This document shows positions 8,626 through 16,827 of a DNA stretch of 64,000 bases, one piece after another. The notes beneath the pieces are model-generated. The model was not told the DNA's origin. It did not search any database and saw only the letters and a program-made list of their open reading frames with translations. The stretch is taken from positions 1,601,001 through 1,665,000 of the forward strand of contig NZ_CP030038.1 in assembly GCF_015291725.1 (NCBI RefSeq). The letters run 5' to 3'. Source of the stretch: Bradyrhizobium sp. CCBAU 51765. GTDB lineage: Bacteria; Pseudomonadota; Alphaproteobacteria; Rhizobiales; Xanthobacteraceae. A program made the position numbers and the translations under genes. Within the stretch, counting starts at the first letter, position 1. Each line of letters starts with the position of its first letter.

Positions 8626-8742
8626 CTGTCAAACGGCTGTCATCAATCATCGACAGTTAGGAGCAGTTGCATCGCTTCTTCGGTGAAGGGCGGTCGGTTC
8701 GGGACAATCACCTCATCGTAAGCCGCGGAGTAGTTGCGTGTG

Positions 8743-10506
8743 ATGTTGGCTACGCAAGCAGGCTCTTCCATGGATGCAGGATCGGAGCTGCGCGCCGCCC
8801 TTCGATCGTGCCGCACGGCCCTTGTGGGCATTGCGGCGTTCAGCGGATTGATCAATATTCTCAGCCTGACCGGCTCCCTCTACATGCTGGAGGTCTATGA
8901 TCGCGTGCTGCCTGGCCGCAGCGTATCCACGCTGGTGGGCCTGACGATCATTGCGGCCTTGCTGTTCGTCTTTCAGGGCACATTGGAAGTGGTTCGCGGC
9001 CGTATGCTGGTTCGCATCGGGAACCAGATCGACTGGCGCATCAGTGACCGCATCTACGATCTGGTGGTTCGCCTTCCGCTTCGGACACGCGGCGGTGGAG
9101 ACGGACTGCAGCCGGTTCGCGACGTCGACACCGTTCGATCGGTGATGTCGGGCTCCGGTCTGCCTGCGTTGTTCGATTTGCCTTGGCTGCCGTTCTACCT
9201 CGCCATCTGCTTTGCTTTCCATCCGCTGATCGGCATGACGGCGCTCGGCGGTGCCCTCGTGCTGGTGGTGCTGACGTTGGTCACCGATCGGCTGTCGCGG
9301 CAATCCGTCCGAAAGGCGTCGAGCTATGCCGCCGCACGCAATCGCCTGGCGGAAGCCAGTCGTCGCAACGCGGAAGTCCTGATCGCAATGTCGATGTCGT
9401 CCCGGTTTCTGGAGCGGTGGCGCAAGCTGGGCGATGCGCATCGCAGGCAGCAAAGAATCGCCAACGATATCTCGGGAGGTTTCGGGGTCACGGGACGGAT
9501 GCTGCGCATGATGCTGCAATCGGCCGTGCTCGGCGTCGGGGCCTATCTCGTCATCCGACAGGAAGCATCCGGCGGAATCATCATTGCCAGCTCCATCCTG
9601 ACGGGTCGGGCACTTGCACCCGTGGATGTCACGATCGGCAACTGGAAGAACTTCATCGCCGCTGCCCAAAGCTGGCAGCGCCTCACCGGGCTGATGTCGG
9701 CGTTGCCGGCCTCCGCCGACAAGCTGCCTTTGCGGCCGCCGGAACGGCTCCTCGTCGTGGACAAGCTGTCGGTCACGGCTCCTGGATCGGAAAAGCTCCT
9801 GGTTGCCGATGTCAGCTTTCACCTGAAGGCAGGCAGCGGGCTCGGCATTGTCGGCGCCAGCGGCTCGGGAAAATCCTCGCTGGTGCGCGCCCTCGTCGGC
9901 GCATGGCGGCCGTCACGCGGCGTGATCCGGCTCGACGGTGCATCGCTCGAGCAATGGTCGCCTGACGCACTGGGAAATCATGTCGGATACCTGCCTCAGG
10001 ACGTCGAATTGTTCGAGGGTACCATCGCCGAGAACATTGCACGGTTTGCGCCTGATGCTTCCATGGAGCAGATCCTTGCCGCTGCCAATGCGGCCGGCAT
10101 CCACCAGCTTATCGTCAGCCTGCCCGATGGATACAACACCCAGATCGGCGAACAGGGCGCACTCTTGTCGGCGGGCCAGAGACAGCGCGTGGCGCTCGCG
10201 CGGGCACTCTATGGAAATCCCTTCCTGGTCGTGCTCGACGAGCCCAATTCCAACCTGGATATCGAGGGCGAAGAGGCGCTGACTCGCGCAATTCTCGCCG
10301 TTCGGGCCCGAGGCGGTGTTGTCGTCATCGTCGCTCATCGTTCCAGCGCGCTGGTTGCCGTGGACTTCGTGATGACGATGTTCCATGGCCGGCAGCAGGC
10401 CTTCGGGCCCAAGGAAGAGGTGCAGTCGCTGCTGGCGAGGCGGGAAGCCGGGCCGCCTGCCGCGCCATTCAAGGTCGTCGTCCCTCAACCGGCCGCATCC
10501 ACATGA
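8743..10506 (+). CDS. Type I secretion ABC transporter (permease-ATPase), PrtD/HlyB-like
   Basis: 587 residues from the ATG at 8743; the frame also allows TTG 8734 and ATG 8770, and the start is not settled by a clear ribosome-binding site. The N-terminal half is the membrane domain (hydrophobic runs near IAAFSGLINILSLTGSLYM and GLTIIAALLFVFQG). The C-terminal half is the nucleotide-binding domain: Walker A GASGSGKSS, signature LSAGQRQRVALARAL, Walker B FLVVLDEPNSNLD and the switch His in VIVAHR. It lacks the N-terminal C39-like domain of HlyB, as is usual for the PrtD branch. It should energise export of the RTX/PhoX protein straight from the cytoplasm and overlaps the fusion-protein gene by 4 nt. 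Confidence 0.92.
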   Translation: MLATQAGSSMDAGSELRAALRSCRTALVGIAAFSGLINILSLTGSLYMLEVYDRVLPGRSVSTLVGLTIIAALLFVFQGTLEVVRGRMLVRIGNQIDWRISDRIYDLVVRLPLRTRGGGDGLQPVRDVDTVRSVMSGSGLPALFDLPWLPFYLAICFAFHPLIGMTALGGALVLVVLTLVTDRLSRQSVRKASSYAAARNRLAEASRRNAEVLIAMSMSSRFLERWRKLGDAHRRQQRIANDISGGFGVTGRMLRMMLQSAVLGVGAYLVIRQEASGGIIIASSILTGRALAPVDVTIGNWKNFIAAAQSWQRLTGLMSALPASADKLPLRPPERLLVVDKLSVTAPGSEKLLVADVSFHLKAGSGLGIVGASGSGKSSLVRALVGAWRPSRGVIRLDGASLEQWSPDALGNHVGYLPQDVELFEGTIAENIARFAPDASMEQILAAANAAGIHQLIVSLPDGYNTQIGEQGALLSAGQRQRVALARALYGNPFLVVLDEPNSNLDIEGEEALTRAILAVRARGGVVVIVAHRSSALVAVDFVMTMFHGRQQAFGPKEEVQSLLARREAGPPAAPFKVVVPQPAAST

Positions 10507-11807
10507 CCACCGCGATATACGGCGAAGATCGCAGCATGCGCCATCATCTGCTTGCCGGAGTCATTCTGGCGGCAGCGCTGACCGGCGGGATCGGCGGCTG
10601 GGCCGCGACGACCGAGCTGTCGGGAGCGGTCACCGCCGCTGGATCCGTGGTCGTCGACTCCAATGTCAAGAAAGTCCAGCATCTCACCGGTGGTGTCGTT
10701 GGCGAGCTGATGGTTCGCGAGGGCGACCATGTCCGTGCCGGCGAGACATTGGTGCGGCTCGACGAAACCGCCCTGCGTGCCGGCCTCGCCATCTATACGA
10801 AGGGATTGGACGAGATGCGCGCCCGCAAGGCTCGTCTTGCCAGCGAGCGAGACGGTGCCGACCATCTCGTCGTTCCGCAGGAACTGCTGGATAACGCTTC
10901 TGCGGAATTCGCTGTTGCGCTCGGCAGCGAACGCAAGCTGTTCGAGTTGCGCGCCACCGCGCGTCGCGGCCAGAAATCCCAGCTTCGCCAGCGCATCGCG
11001 CAGCTCGAGGACGAGATCCGCGGCTATGCGGCCTTGCAGCAGGCCAAGGCGGAAGAGATCGAATTGATTCAGCGCGAGCTGACCGGAGTGCGCGGCCTCT
11101 GGGAGAAGAATCTCGTCCAGATAAACCGTCTCACCCTCCTGGAGCGCGAAGCCGCGCGTCTCAAGGGCGAACTGGCGCAATCGATCGCCTCCACGGCTCA
11201 AGTCCGGGGCAAGGTCACCGAAATCGAGCTGCAGATCCTGCAGATCGACCAGGACCTCAGCAGCGAGGTTGCCAAGGAATTGCGCGAGATCGACGGCAAG
11301 ATTGGCGAGTTCATCGAGCGGAAGGTGACGGCCGAAGATCAACTGAAGCGGGTCGACATACGCGCTCCCCAAGCCGGCGTGGTTCATCAGCTCAACGTCC
11401 ATACGGTCGGCGGCGTGGTAAGCCCGGCCGACCCCGTCATGCTGATCGTGCCGGAAGCCGACCTGTTGATGGTGGAAGCCAAGGTTGCTCCGGCCGACAT
11501 CGACCAGCTCTACGTCGGTCAATCGGCAAGCCTGCGGTTCTCTGCATTCAACCAGCGCACGACGCCGGAGATCGAAGGGAAGGTCAGCCGCATCTCCGCC
11601 GACGTGACGCCGGATCAACGCACGGGTCAGAATTTTTACACCGTACGTGTCTCGATATTGCCCGAGGAGCTTGCGCGACTCGGCAATGTCAAGCTCGTGC
11701 CCGGCATGCCGGCGGAAGTTTTTGCCAAGACCTACGATCGCAGCATCTTGTCGTATTTCACCAAGCCCCTTCTGGACCAGGTTGCCCGGGCCTTCCGCGA
11801 GCGTTGA
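10503..11807 (+). CDS. HlyD/PrtE-family periplasmic membrane fusion protein
   Basis: 434 residues; the start overlaps the ABC gene stop (ATGA), showing translational coupling. One N-terminal membrane helix (HHLLAGVILAAALTGGIGGWAA), a split lipoyl half (VVDSNVKKVQHLTGGVVGELMVREGDHVRAGE), a long coiled-coil hairpin (about residues 90-280) and the HlyD C-terminal beta-barrel part (ADIDQLYVGQSASLRFSAFNQRTTPEIEGKV split by linkers). Such proteins bridge the inner-membrane ABC exporter to a TolC channel. No TolC gene lies nearby, so the outer-membrane partner must be encoded elsewhere. Confidence 0.92.
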   Translation: MTTAIYGEDRSMRHHLLAGVILAAALTGGIGGWAATTELSGAVTAAGSVVVDSNVKKVQHLTGGVVGELMVREGDHVRAGETLVRLDETALRAGLAIYTKGLDEMRARKARLASERDGADHLVVPQELLDNASAEFAVALGSERKLFELRATARRGQKSQLRQRIAQLEDEIRGYAALQQAKAEEIELIQRELTGVRGLWEKNLVQINRLTLLEREAARLKGELAQSIASTAQVRGKVTEIELQILQIDQDLSSEVAKELREIDGKIGEFIERKVTAEDQLKRVDIRAPQAGVVHQLNVHTVGGVVSPADPVMLIVPEADLLMVEAKVAPADIDQLYVGQSASLRFSAFNQRTTPEIEGKVSRISADVTPDQRTGQNFYTVRVSILPEELARLGNVKLVPGMPAEVFAKTYDRSILSYFTKPLLDQVARAFRER

Positions 11808-12091
11808 CGCGGGGCGATGCAAGCGGCCCGCCAGCCTCCGCATCGGGCGAGTGATCCGTTCAGGTACGATCGACCGCCCGGTGCCCTTCTCCCCTGATCA
11901 TGCCATCCTGCCCCTGTTTTGCCCGACAAGTCAAATTCGAATTCGGAAAAGGCGCAACCCATTGATCCGGGTGGGGCCGTCTACTGTGCATGGGGTTGTT
12001 TTTCGATTTTTGCTGCAACGCTCCCGGCAAGCGCCAACTGAGCCGTCAACTGTCCGGAATTGTTCGATACTGCAGGAGGCAAGGGGATGGA

Positions 12092-12166
12092 TGGTGGGCG
12101 CACAAGGGATCGAACCTTGGACCTCTCCCGTGTGAAGGGAACGCTCTCCCGCTGAGCTATGCGCCC
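12092..12166 (-). tRNA. tRNA-Val (anticodon CAC)
   Basis: Read on the minus strand, a complete cloverleaf: acceptor stem GGGCGCA/TGCGCCC, D arm GCTCAGCGGGAGAGC, anticodon stem-loop with loop TTCACAC (anticodon CAC, codon GUG), T arm with GGTTCGATCC, discriminator A and an encoded CCA (12092-12094). 75 nt including CCA. The neighbouring region 11808-12091 contains no gene I can support. Confidence 0.96.
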
Positions 12167-12324
12167 GGGACCATCATGCAGGCGGCCGGACCTTCGGCCG
12201 GCCGTCACATCGGAGCCCGCGATTTAGAAGTGCGGGCCGAAGGTGTCAAGTTTTCAGGCGCCGCGGGCGCGGAAAACCTTCGGCAGGTCAGGCGATCCGC
12301 AACGGAAGCCTGATTTTGGGCCGG

Positions 12325-13623
12325 TTACGCGCCCTGCTGGCGGGCGCGGGAGGCGTGGGACTGGAGCGCACGGATGCGCTCGGCGAGCGTTCCGCCGCCT
12401 TCGGGCAGGCGGGCCGCGGGAGCGCCGCCCGTCTTGGCGTCGTTGGCCGGGCGCGGTGCCGGCTTCGCCGGCTGGCCGGCCTCGGCCGCGAGCAGGGCCT
12501 CGATCGGGGAATTCGGGCCTTCGAGCTGCATCGCGAGCTTTGCGACTTCCGCCGCAATGTCGTTGATGCGCTCGCGCAACAGCGCGTTCTCCATGCGCTC
12601 GGTGGCCCAGGAGCTCTCCGCCTGCTGCTGGATCGCGTTGACGTCGCGCTGAAGCTTGGCGCGCTCGTCGCGTGCGGTGCGCAGCTGCTCCTCCAGCGCG
12701 GCCTTTTCGGCGCGCAGCGACTCCATTGCAGCCGACGACTTGCCGCCGCTCAAGGCGGCGATCTCGACGCGCAGCTCCTTGATGGTGCGCTCGTTGCTCT
12801 CATTGGCCTGGCGCAGCTGGTTGTTCTCATAGTCGCGCTCGGCGAGCAGCTTGCCCTGCGTGGCGAGGCGTCCTTCGAGGTCGGCGACGCGGCCGGACAG
12901 CATCTCGGCCTCCTTGACCTGCGCGATGAGCTGGCGATCGAGTTCGGTGACGCGCTGGCTCAGATTCTCGACGCGGCCGCGCGCCTCGGCGAGTTCGCGC
13001 GAGGCGGTCTCGGATTCGGTCCGCTCCTGCGCCAGGCGCGCCTGGGTGGCGGCAAATTCCTTCTCGGCATCGCCGACGCGGTTCTTCAATTGCTCGATCT
13101 GCGCGCGCACCGCGATGAGTTCGACCTGGCGGCTCTCCGCCATCATCGAGCGGTCGGACAGTTCGGAGTTGATCTTGGCGAGCTCGGCCTGCTTGTCGGC
13201 CAGCGCGATCTCGGCCTCGCGCAAGGCTTCGGTCTTGGCGTTGAATTCCTCCTCCGTGGCGCGCAGCTGCTCCTTCACCGCCCTCTCGCGCGCCTCCAGC
13301 GCGAAGATCGTGGCGTTCTTCTCGCCGAGCTCGATCTTCATGCGGTTGATGGCGTCGCTCTTCTTGCCGAGCTCGGCGAGCTGGCTCGTGGTCTTGTTCT
13401 TGAGCTGATCGACGCTCATCTCGAGCCGGCGCGCCGACATGGCGAATTCGGCACGGAGCTGGTCCTTGTCGGCCTGGATCTCGGCCATCGACAGCGGGGT
13501 GGCGGCCTCGAGCCGGCGCGTGGTCAGGCGCACGGCGCGGTTATGCACCAGCGGCACGATCGCGAGCCCGCACAGCATCGAAAGCAGGAAACCGATCGCC
13601 AGGTACATGATCGGTTCGACCAT
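12325..13623 (-). CDS. Membrane-anchored coiled-coil protein
   Basis: 432 residues. One N-terminal transmembrane helix (about residues 5-25, IMYLAIGFLLSMLCGLAIVPLV), then near-continuous coiled coil to about residue 350, with heptad-like Leu/Ala and many Glu/Lys/Arg/Gln. The last 70 residues are Pro/Ala-rich and probably disordered. The start follows GGGAG. It is predicted to sit in the inner membrane with the rod in the cytoplasm, given the short N-terminus and the basic stretch after the helix. It is sometimes annotated as a chromosome-segregation ATPase because of generic coiled-coil similarity, but it has no Walker motifs. It lies next to the EipA-like gene, so an envelope role is plausible. 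Confidence 0.75.
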   Translation of the reverse strand: MVEPIMYLAIGFLLSMLCGLAIVPLVHNRAVRLTTRRLEAATPLSMAEIQADKDQLRAEFAMSARRLEMSVDQLKNKTTSQLAELGKKSDAINRMKIELGEKNATIFALEARERAVKEQLRATEEEFNAKTEALREAEIALADKQAELAKINSELSDRSMMAESRQVELIAVRAQIEQLKNRVGDAEKEFAATQARLAQERTESETASRELAEARGRVENLSQRVTELDRQLIAQVKEAEMLSGRVADLEGRLATQGKLLAERDYENNQLRQANESNERTIKELRVEIAALSGGKSSAAMESLRAEKAALEEQLRTARDERAKLQRDVNAIQQQAESSWATERMENALLRERINDIAAEVAKLAMQLEGPNSPIEALLAAEAGQPAKPAPRPANDAKTGGAPAARLPEGGGTLAERIRALQSHASRARQQGA

Positions 13624-13743
13624 GGGCCAGAACTCCCAGAGCTAAGGAAAAATTTACCAACGACAATGCATGCGGGGCCGGCAAAAAGCCAGCCCTGGCC
13701 TGTCGTTAACCTTGATCCCTGGGTGGGTGGGAGGGAGAGGACC

Positions 13744-14349
13744 TTAGAACGGGTTCCAGGTCGCCCGCGGGGTGAATTTGAGATAGCCGATATTGGCGCC
13801 CAGCCGCAGGCCGAGGCCGGAGCGGATCGGCACCAGCACGATGTTGTTGGCGGTGAGCGCCGTCATGCCGAAGCCGCCGATGATATAGGCCGAGCCGTCG
13901 ATGCCGCCGAAGCGCTGGTAGATCGCGTTGGTGGCGGGCAGGTTGTAGACCAGCGTCATGGTGCGCGCGCCGTCGCCGCCCCAGTCGAAGCCGAGCGAGG
14001 GGCCCTGCCAGTAGACTCTGAGGTCGCCGGCATTCTTGGTGTAGAGCGTGCCTTCACCGTAGCGCAGGCCGGCGACGAAAGCGCCGGAGCCTTCCTCACC
14101 CAGGATGTAGCCGTTGGGCAGGCCCCATTGGCTGACCGCCTTCTCGATGATCGAGGCGAGCCCGCGCGAGACGTTGCCGAAGAAGCGGTGGCCGGCCGTG
14201 ACGAGCTCGTCAGGCCCATAGGTGCTGGGCGTCGGGGTCCGCTGCGGCGGCGGCAGGTCGGGCGGCGGCGCCTGCTGGGCGGAAGCCGGCACGATCCAGC
14301 CGACCATCGCGGCAAGCGCGAGCGCAGCAAGGCGTGATGCGAAAGTCAT
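13744..14349 (-). CDS. DUF1134 / EipA-like envelope integrity protein
   Basis: 201 residues with a cleavable signal peptide (ends near VPASAQQ), a Pro-rich spacer and a beta-rich domain (TYGPDELVTAGHRFFGNVSRGLA, GSGAFVAGLRYGEGTLYTK, PSLGFDWGGDG, GSAYIIGGFGMTAL, SGLGLRLGANIGYLKFTP). This is the DUF1134 family; the Brucella member EipA is a periplasmic protein needed for envelope integrity. It is transcribed in the same direction as the coiled-coil gene downstream (120-bp gap). Family assignment is by recognition. Confidence 0.85.
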   Translation of the reverse strand: MTFASRLAALALAAMVGWIVPASAQQAPPPDLPPPQRTPTPSTYGPDELVTAGHRFFGNVSRGLASIIEKAVSQWGLPNGYILGEEGSGAFVAGLRYGEGTLYTKNAGDLRVYWQGPSLGFDWGGDGARTMTLVYNLPATNAIYQRFGGIDGSAYIIGGFGMTALTANNIVLVPIRSGLGLRLGANIGYLKFTPRATWNPF

Positions 14350-14439
14350 AAAGAACCCCTGGTACCGAATCCGGTCGCTTCCTTAACCTGACGCCAACAG
14401 GCACGGCTCTAGGTTGCGCCGGATGTCCCCTCGACTCGG

Positions 14440-14973
14440 ATGTTATCCGCAGCAACTATGACGGCACAACGGCAGGAAGATAGCCCTTTGCGCCCCGGAA
14501 TTGCCTTGATCGGCCTCCTCGTCTGCTTGCTGTCGGGCATAGGGCTCCTCGGCGCGCGGGAGCCGGCGGAGGCTGCCACCACCGAACGGGTCGTCGTCAA
14601 CCGCTTCAGCGGCGTCGCCATCGAGGGCTTCGACCCCGTCGCCTATTTCGTCGATGGCCAGGCAGTGCAGGGCACGGCGGAGTTCGAGGCCAACCTCTGG
14701 GGCGCGGTCTGGCGCTTTCGCAACGAGGGCAACCGCGCTTCCTTCCTGGCCCACCCCGAGATCTACGGACCGCAATTCGGCGGCTATGATCCGGCCGACA
14801 TTGCCCGCGGCGTCACCGTCGCCGGCAATCCCTATTTCTTCGCGGTCGTGGCGCAGCGGCTCTATCTGTTCAGCCGGGAAGCCAATCGCGACGCCTTCAT
14901 CGCCAATCCCGAGCGCTTCCTCTATGAGGTGGGCAAGCGCTGGCCGGCGCTTCAGGAACAGCTCGGTCAGTAG
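14440..14973 (+). CDS. YHS-domain protein with N-terminal membrane segment
   Basis: 177 residues from the ATG at 14440; an ATG at 14458 is equally possible and neither has a good ribosome-binding site. A hydrophobic helix (GIALIGLLVCLLSGIGLLGA) anchors or exports the protein. The rest is a YHS-type domain: AIEGFDPVAYFVDGQAVQG, LWGAVWRFRNEGNRASFLAHPEIYGPQFGGYD, followed by a second half with LYLFSREANRDAFIANPE. YHS domains are small, often metal-associated modules. It is divergent from the EipA-like gene and tail-to-tail with cysQ, overlapping it by 7 nt. Confidence 0.82.
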   Translation: MLSAATMTAQRQEDSPLRPGIALIGLLVCLLSGIGLLGAREPAEAATTERVVVNRFSGVAIEGFDPVAYFVDGQAVQGTAEFEANLWGAVWRFRNEGNRASFLAHPEIYGPQFGGYDPADIARGVTVAGNPYFFAVVAQRLYLFSREANRDAFIANPERFLYEVGKRWPALQEQLGQ

Positions 14974-15797
14974 CAGCCTACCGCCTGCGGATCGCCCCAG
15001 GCGATAAATTCGGGGACGATGAAGCCGGTGTCGCTGCGCTGGCCGAAGCGGAGTGCACCGCCCTTGCCGTCGGTCACCCTGCCGCCGGCCGCGGTCACGA
15101 CCGCGCAGCCGGCCCCGACATCCCATTCCGAGGTCGGCCCGAAGCGGGGATAGATGTCGGCGCTGCCTTCCGCGATCCGGCCGAATTTCACGGCTGAGCC
15201 GATCGTGCGTCGGACGGCATTGGGCCTGTTGTCGATGAACGCCTCGCTCTTGGGATCGCCATGCGAACGGCTCACCGCCGCGATCCAGGACTCCCCTCGC
15301 GTCGGCAGCTTGCGGGTGTGGATCGGCTCGGCCGTCCCGATGGTTGCGCCGTTGATCTTCATCCGCTCGGCGCCGCGGCCGACGATGCCGCGCCAGAGCA
15401 GGCCGAGCGCCGGCGCGCTGACGATGCCGAGCAGGGGCTCGCCCGATGTCACGAGGGCGAGGTTGACGGTGAACTCGTCGCGCCCGGCGACGAACTCCTT
15501 GGTACCGTCGAGCGGATCGATCAGGAAGAAGCTGCCCTGAAACGGCGGGGAGGCGAGCTGGGCCTGCTCCTCCGACAGCGTCGGAACGTCGCCCGCGAGC
15601 TGCGCGAGGCCGTCGGCGATGATGCGGTCGGCGGCAAGGTCGGCCTCGGTTACCGGCGAGCCGTCCTGCTTGCCTTCGATCCGCATGGCGGCGCGGTCGA
15701 CGGCAAGGATCGCCTCGCCCGCCTTCACCACCAGCGCGGTCAGCGGCTCCATCAGGCCGGATGCGGCCGCCCCGTCGATGATCCGCATCACCTGCAT
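14967..15797 (-). CDS. cysQ: 3'(2'),5'-bisphosphate nucleotidase
   Basis: 276 residues, inositol-monophosphatase superfamily. Metal-binding motifs: SEEQ (about residues 95-98), DPLDGTKEF, and near the C-terminus SEWDVGAGCAVVTAAGG. CysQ removes the 3'-phosphate from PAP/PAPS and so supports sulfate assimilation and recycling; the TKEF after DPLDG is characteristic of CysQ rather than of inositol monophosphatases. The ATG at 15797 is used; ATG 15788 is an alternative. Not in an operon with sulfate genes here. Confidence 0.85.
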   Translation of the reverse strand: MQVMRIIDGAAASGLMEPLTALVVKAGEAILAVDRAAMRIEGKQDGSPVTEADLAADRIIADGLAQLAGDVPTLSEEQAQLASPPFQGSFFLIDPLDGTKEFVAGRDEFTVNLALVTSGEPLLGIVSAPALGLLWRGIVGRGAERMKINGATIGTAEPIHTRKLPTRGESWIAAVSRSHGDPKSEAFIDNRPNAVRRTIGSAVKFGRIAEGSADIYPRFGPTSEWDVGAGCAVVTAAGGRVTDGKGGALRFGQRSDTGFIVPEFIAWGDPQAVGCY

Positions 15798-15976
15798 GCC
15801 TCATTCATCGGCAATTCCGTTCCCCATCCACTGATTCGCTTTATGGCCTCCTTAGGCCGATCGCAAGCTAGCTGCCGCGGGCTTGCGAATGTTAGAACCC
15901 GCAGCATCCGTCAAGCATGCGTGATTCGCGGCATCCAGCGCCGTCCAATCCCAGGAACCCTCCAGGACCCCTTTAT

Positions 15977-16630
15977 ATGTCTGACGCCTCGTCGCCCGCG
16001 CCCGTTACCGCTCCCGATATGCTCGAACTCGCAGCGCTCCTGTGCTCGCGGGTCTGCCACGATCTCATCAGCCCCGTCGGTGCCATCGTCAACGGGCTCG
16101 AAGTGCTCGACGACGATCCCAAGCCCGAAGACCGCGAGTTCGCGCTCGACCTGATTCGCAAGAGCGCCAAGACCGCCTCGGCCCGCCTCCAGTTCTGCCG
16201 CCTTGCCTTCGGCGCAGCCGGCTCCTCCGGCGCGCAGATCGATCTCGGCGATGCGCAGACCATGGCGCGCGGCCACATCGAGGACGGCAAGTGCGCGATC
16301 ACCTGGAATTTGCCGCGGCTGCTGCTGCCGAAGAATCGCGTCAAGCTGCTGCTCAACATGCTGGTCGTCGCCCAGCATACGATCCCGCGCGGCGGCATGC
16401 TGACGATCGACCCGATCGGCGACGGCGAGACGATGAGCTTTCGCATCACTGCGACCGGACACAATGCGCGTTTGCCGCAGAACATCGCCGAGCTCCTGAG
16501 CGGCGAGCGTGGCCCCGCCGCGGATGCGCATGCGATCCAGCCTTATTATACGCGGCTGCTCGCGCAGGCCTGCGGGCTCACGGTGACGCTCAAGCCGGAA
16601 GGCGAAGCCATCATCGTTACCGCTTCGTAA
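15977..16630 (+). CDS. chpT: ChpT histidine phosphotransferase
   Basis: 217 residues from the ATG at 15977 (an in-frame upstream start at 15917 would add 20 Pro-rich residues). The motif LLCSRVCHDLISPVGAIVNGLEVL places the phospho-accepting His at residue 28, followed by a degenerate ATPase-like domain (LPKNRVKLLLNMLVV, GERGPAADAHAIQPYYTRLLA). In Caulobacter, ChpT shuttles phosphoryl groups from CckA to CtrA and CpdR. Here ctrA lies about 11 kb downstream and cheA 197 bp downstream, so cell-cycle and chemotaxis signalling are neighbours. No ATP hydrolysis is expected; the fold imitates a histidine kinase dimer. Confidence 0.9.
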   Translation: MSDASSPAPVTAPDMLELAALLCSRVCHDLISPVGAIVNGLEVLDDDPKPEDREFALDLIRKSAKTASARLQFCRLAFGAAGSSGAQIDLGDAQTMARGHIEDGKCAITWNLPRLLLPKNRVKLLLNMLVVAQHTIPRGGMLTIDPIGDGETMSFRITATGHNARLPQNIAELLSGERGPAADAHAIQPYYTRLLAQACGLTVTLKPEGEAIIVTAS

Positions 16631-16827
16631 ACGTACGCGTCGCGCTCGGCTTCTTAATCGAATCTTTACGAGGCGCTTCGGCTTGTCCGGAGCGCCTTAT
16701 CTCTTTGTTGGTCCCGTTCTTTTGCACATACTCAACCAATATTAAACGCTTTGCGGTGAAGCTGGTCCCATTCCGAAATGGCGCATCACGCCTCGTGCGC
16801 GCCCTTCCTGTATGAAGGCCTGTTTTC

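Noticed and set aside
7196..8650. 484-codon minus-strand frame opposite the RTX/PhoX gene
   Set aside because: Overlaps the hairpin terminator and has no domain; the plus-strand gene is clearly real.
12316..14337. 673-codon plus-strand open frame
   Set aside because: It is the antisense shadow of the coiled-coil and EipA-like genes; composition is Gly/Arg/Leu-rich without domains, and both opposite genes have start signals and family features.
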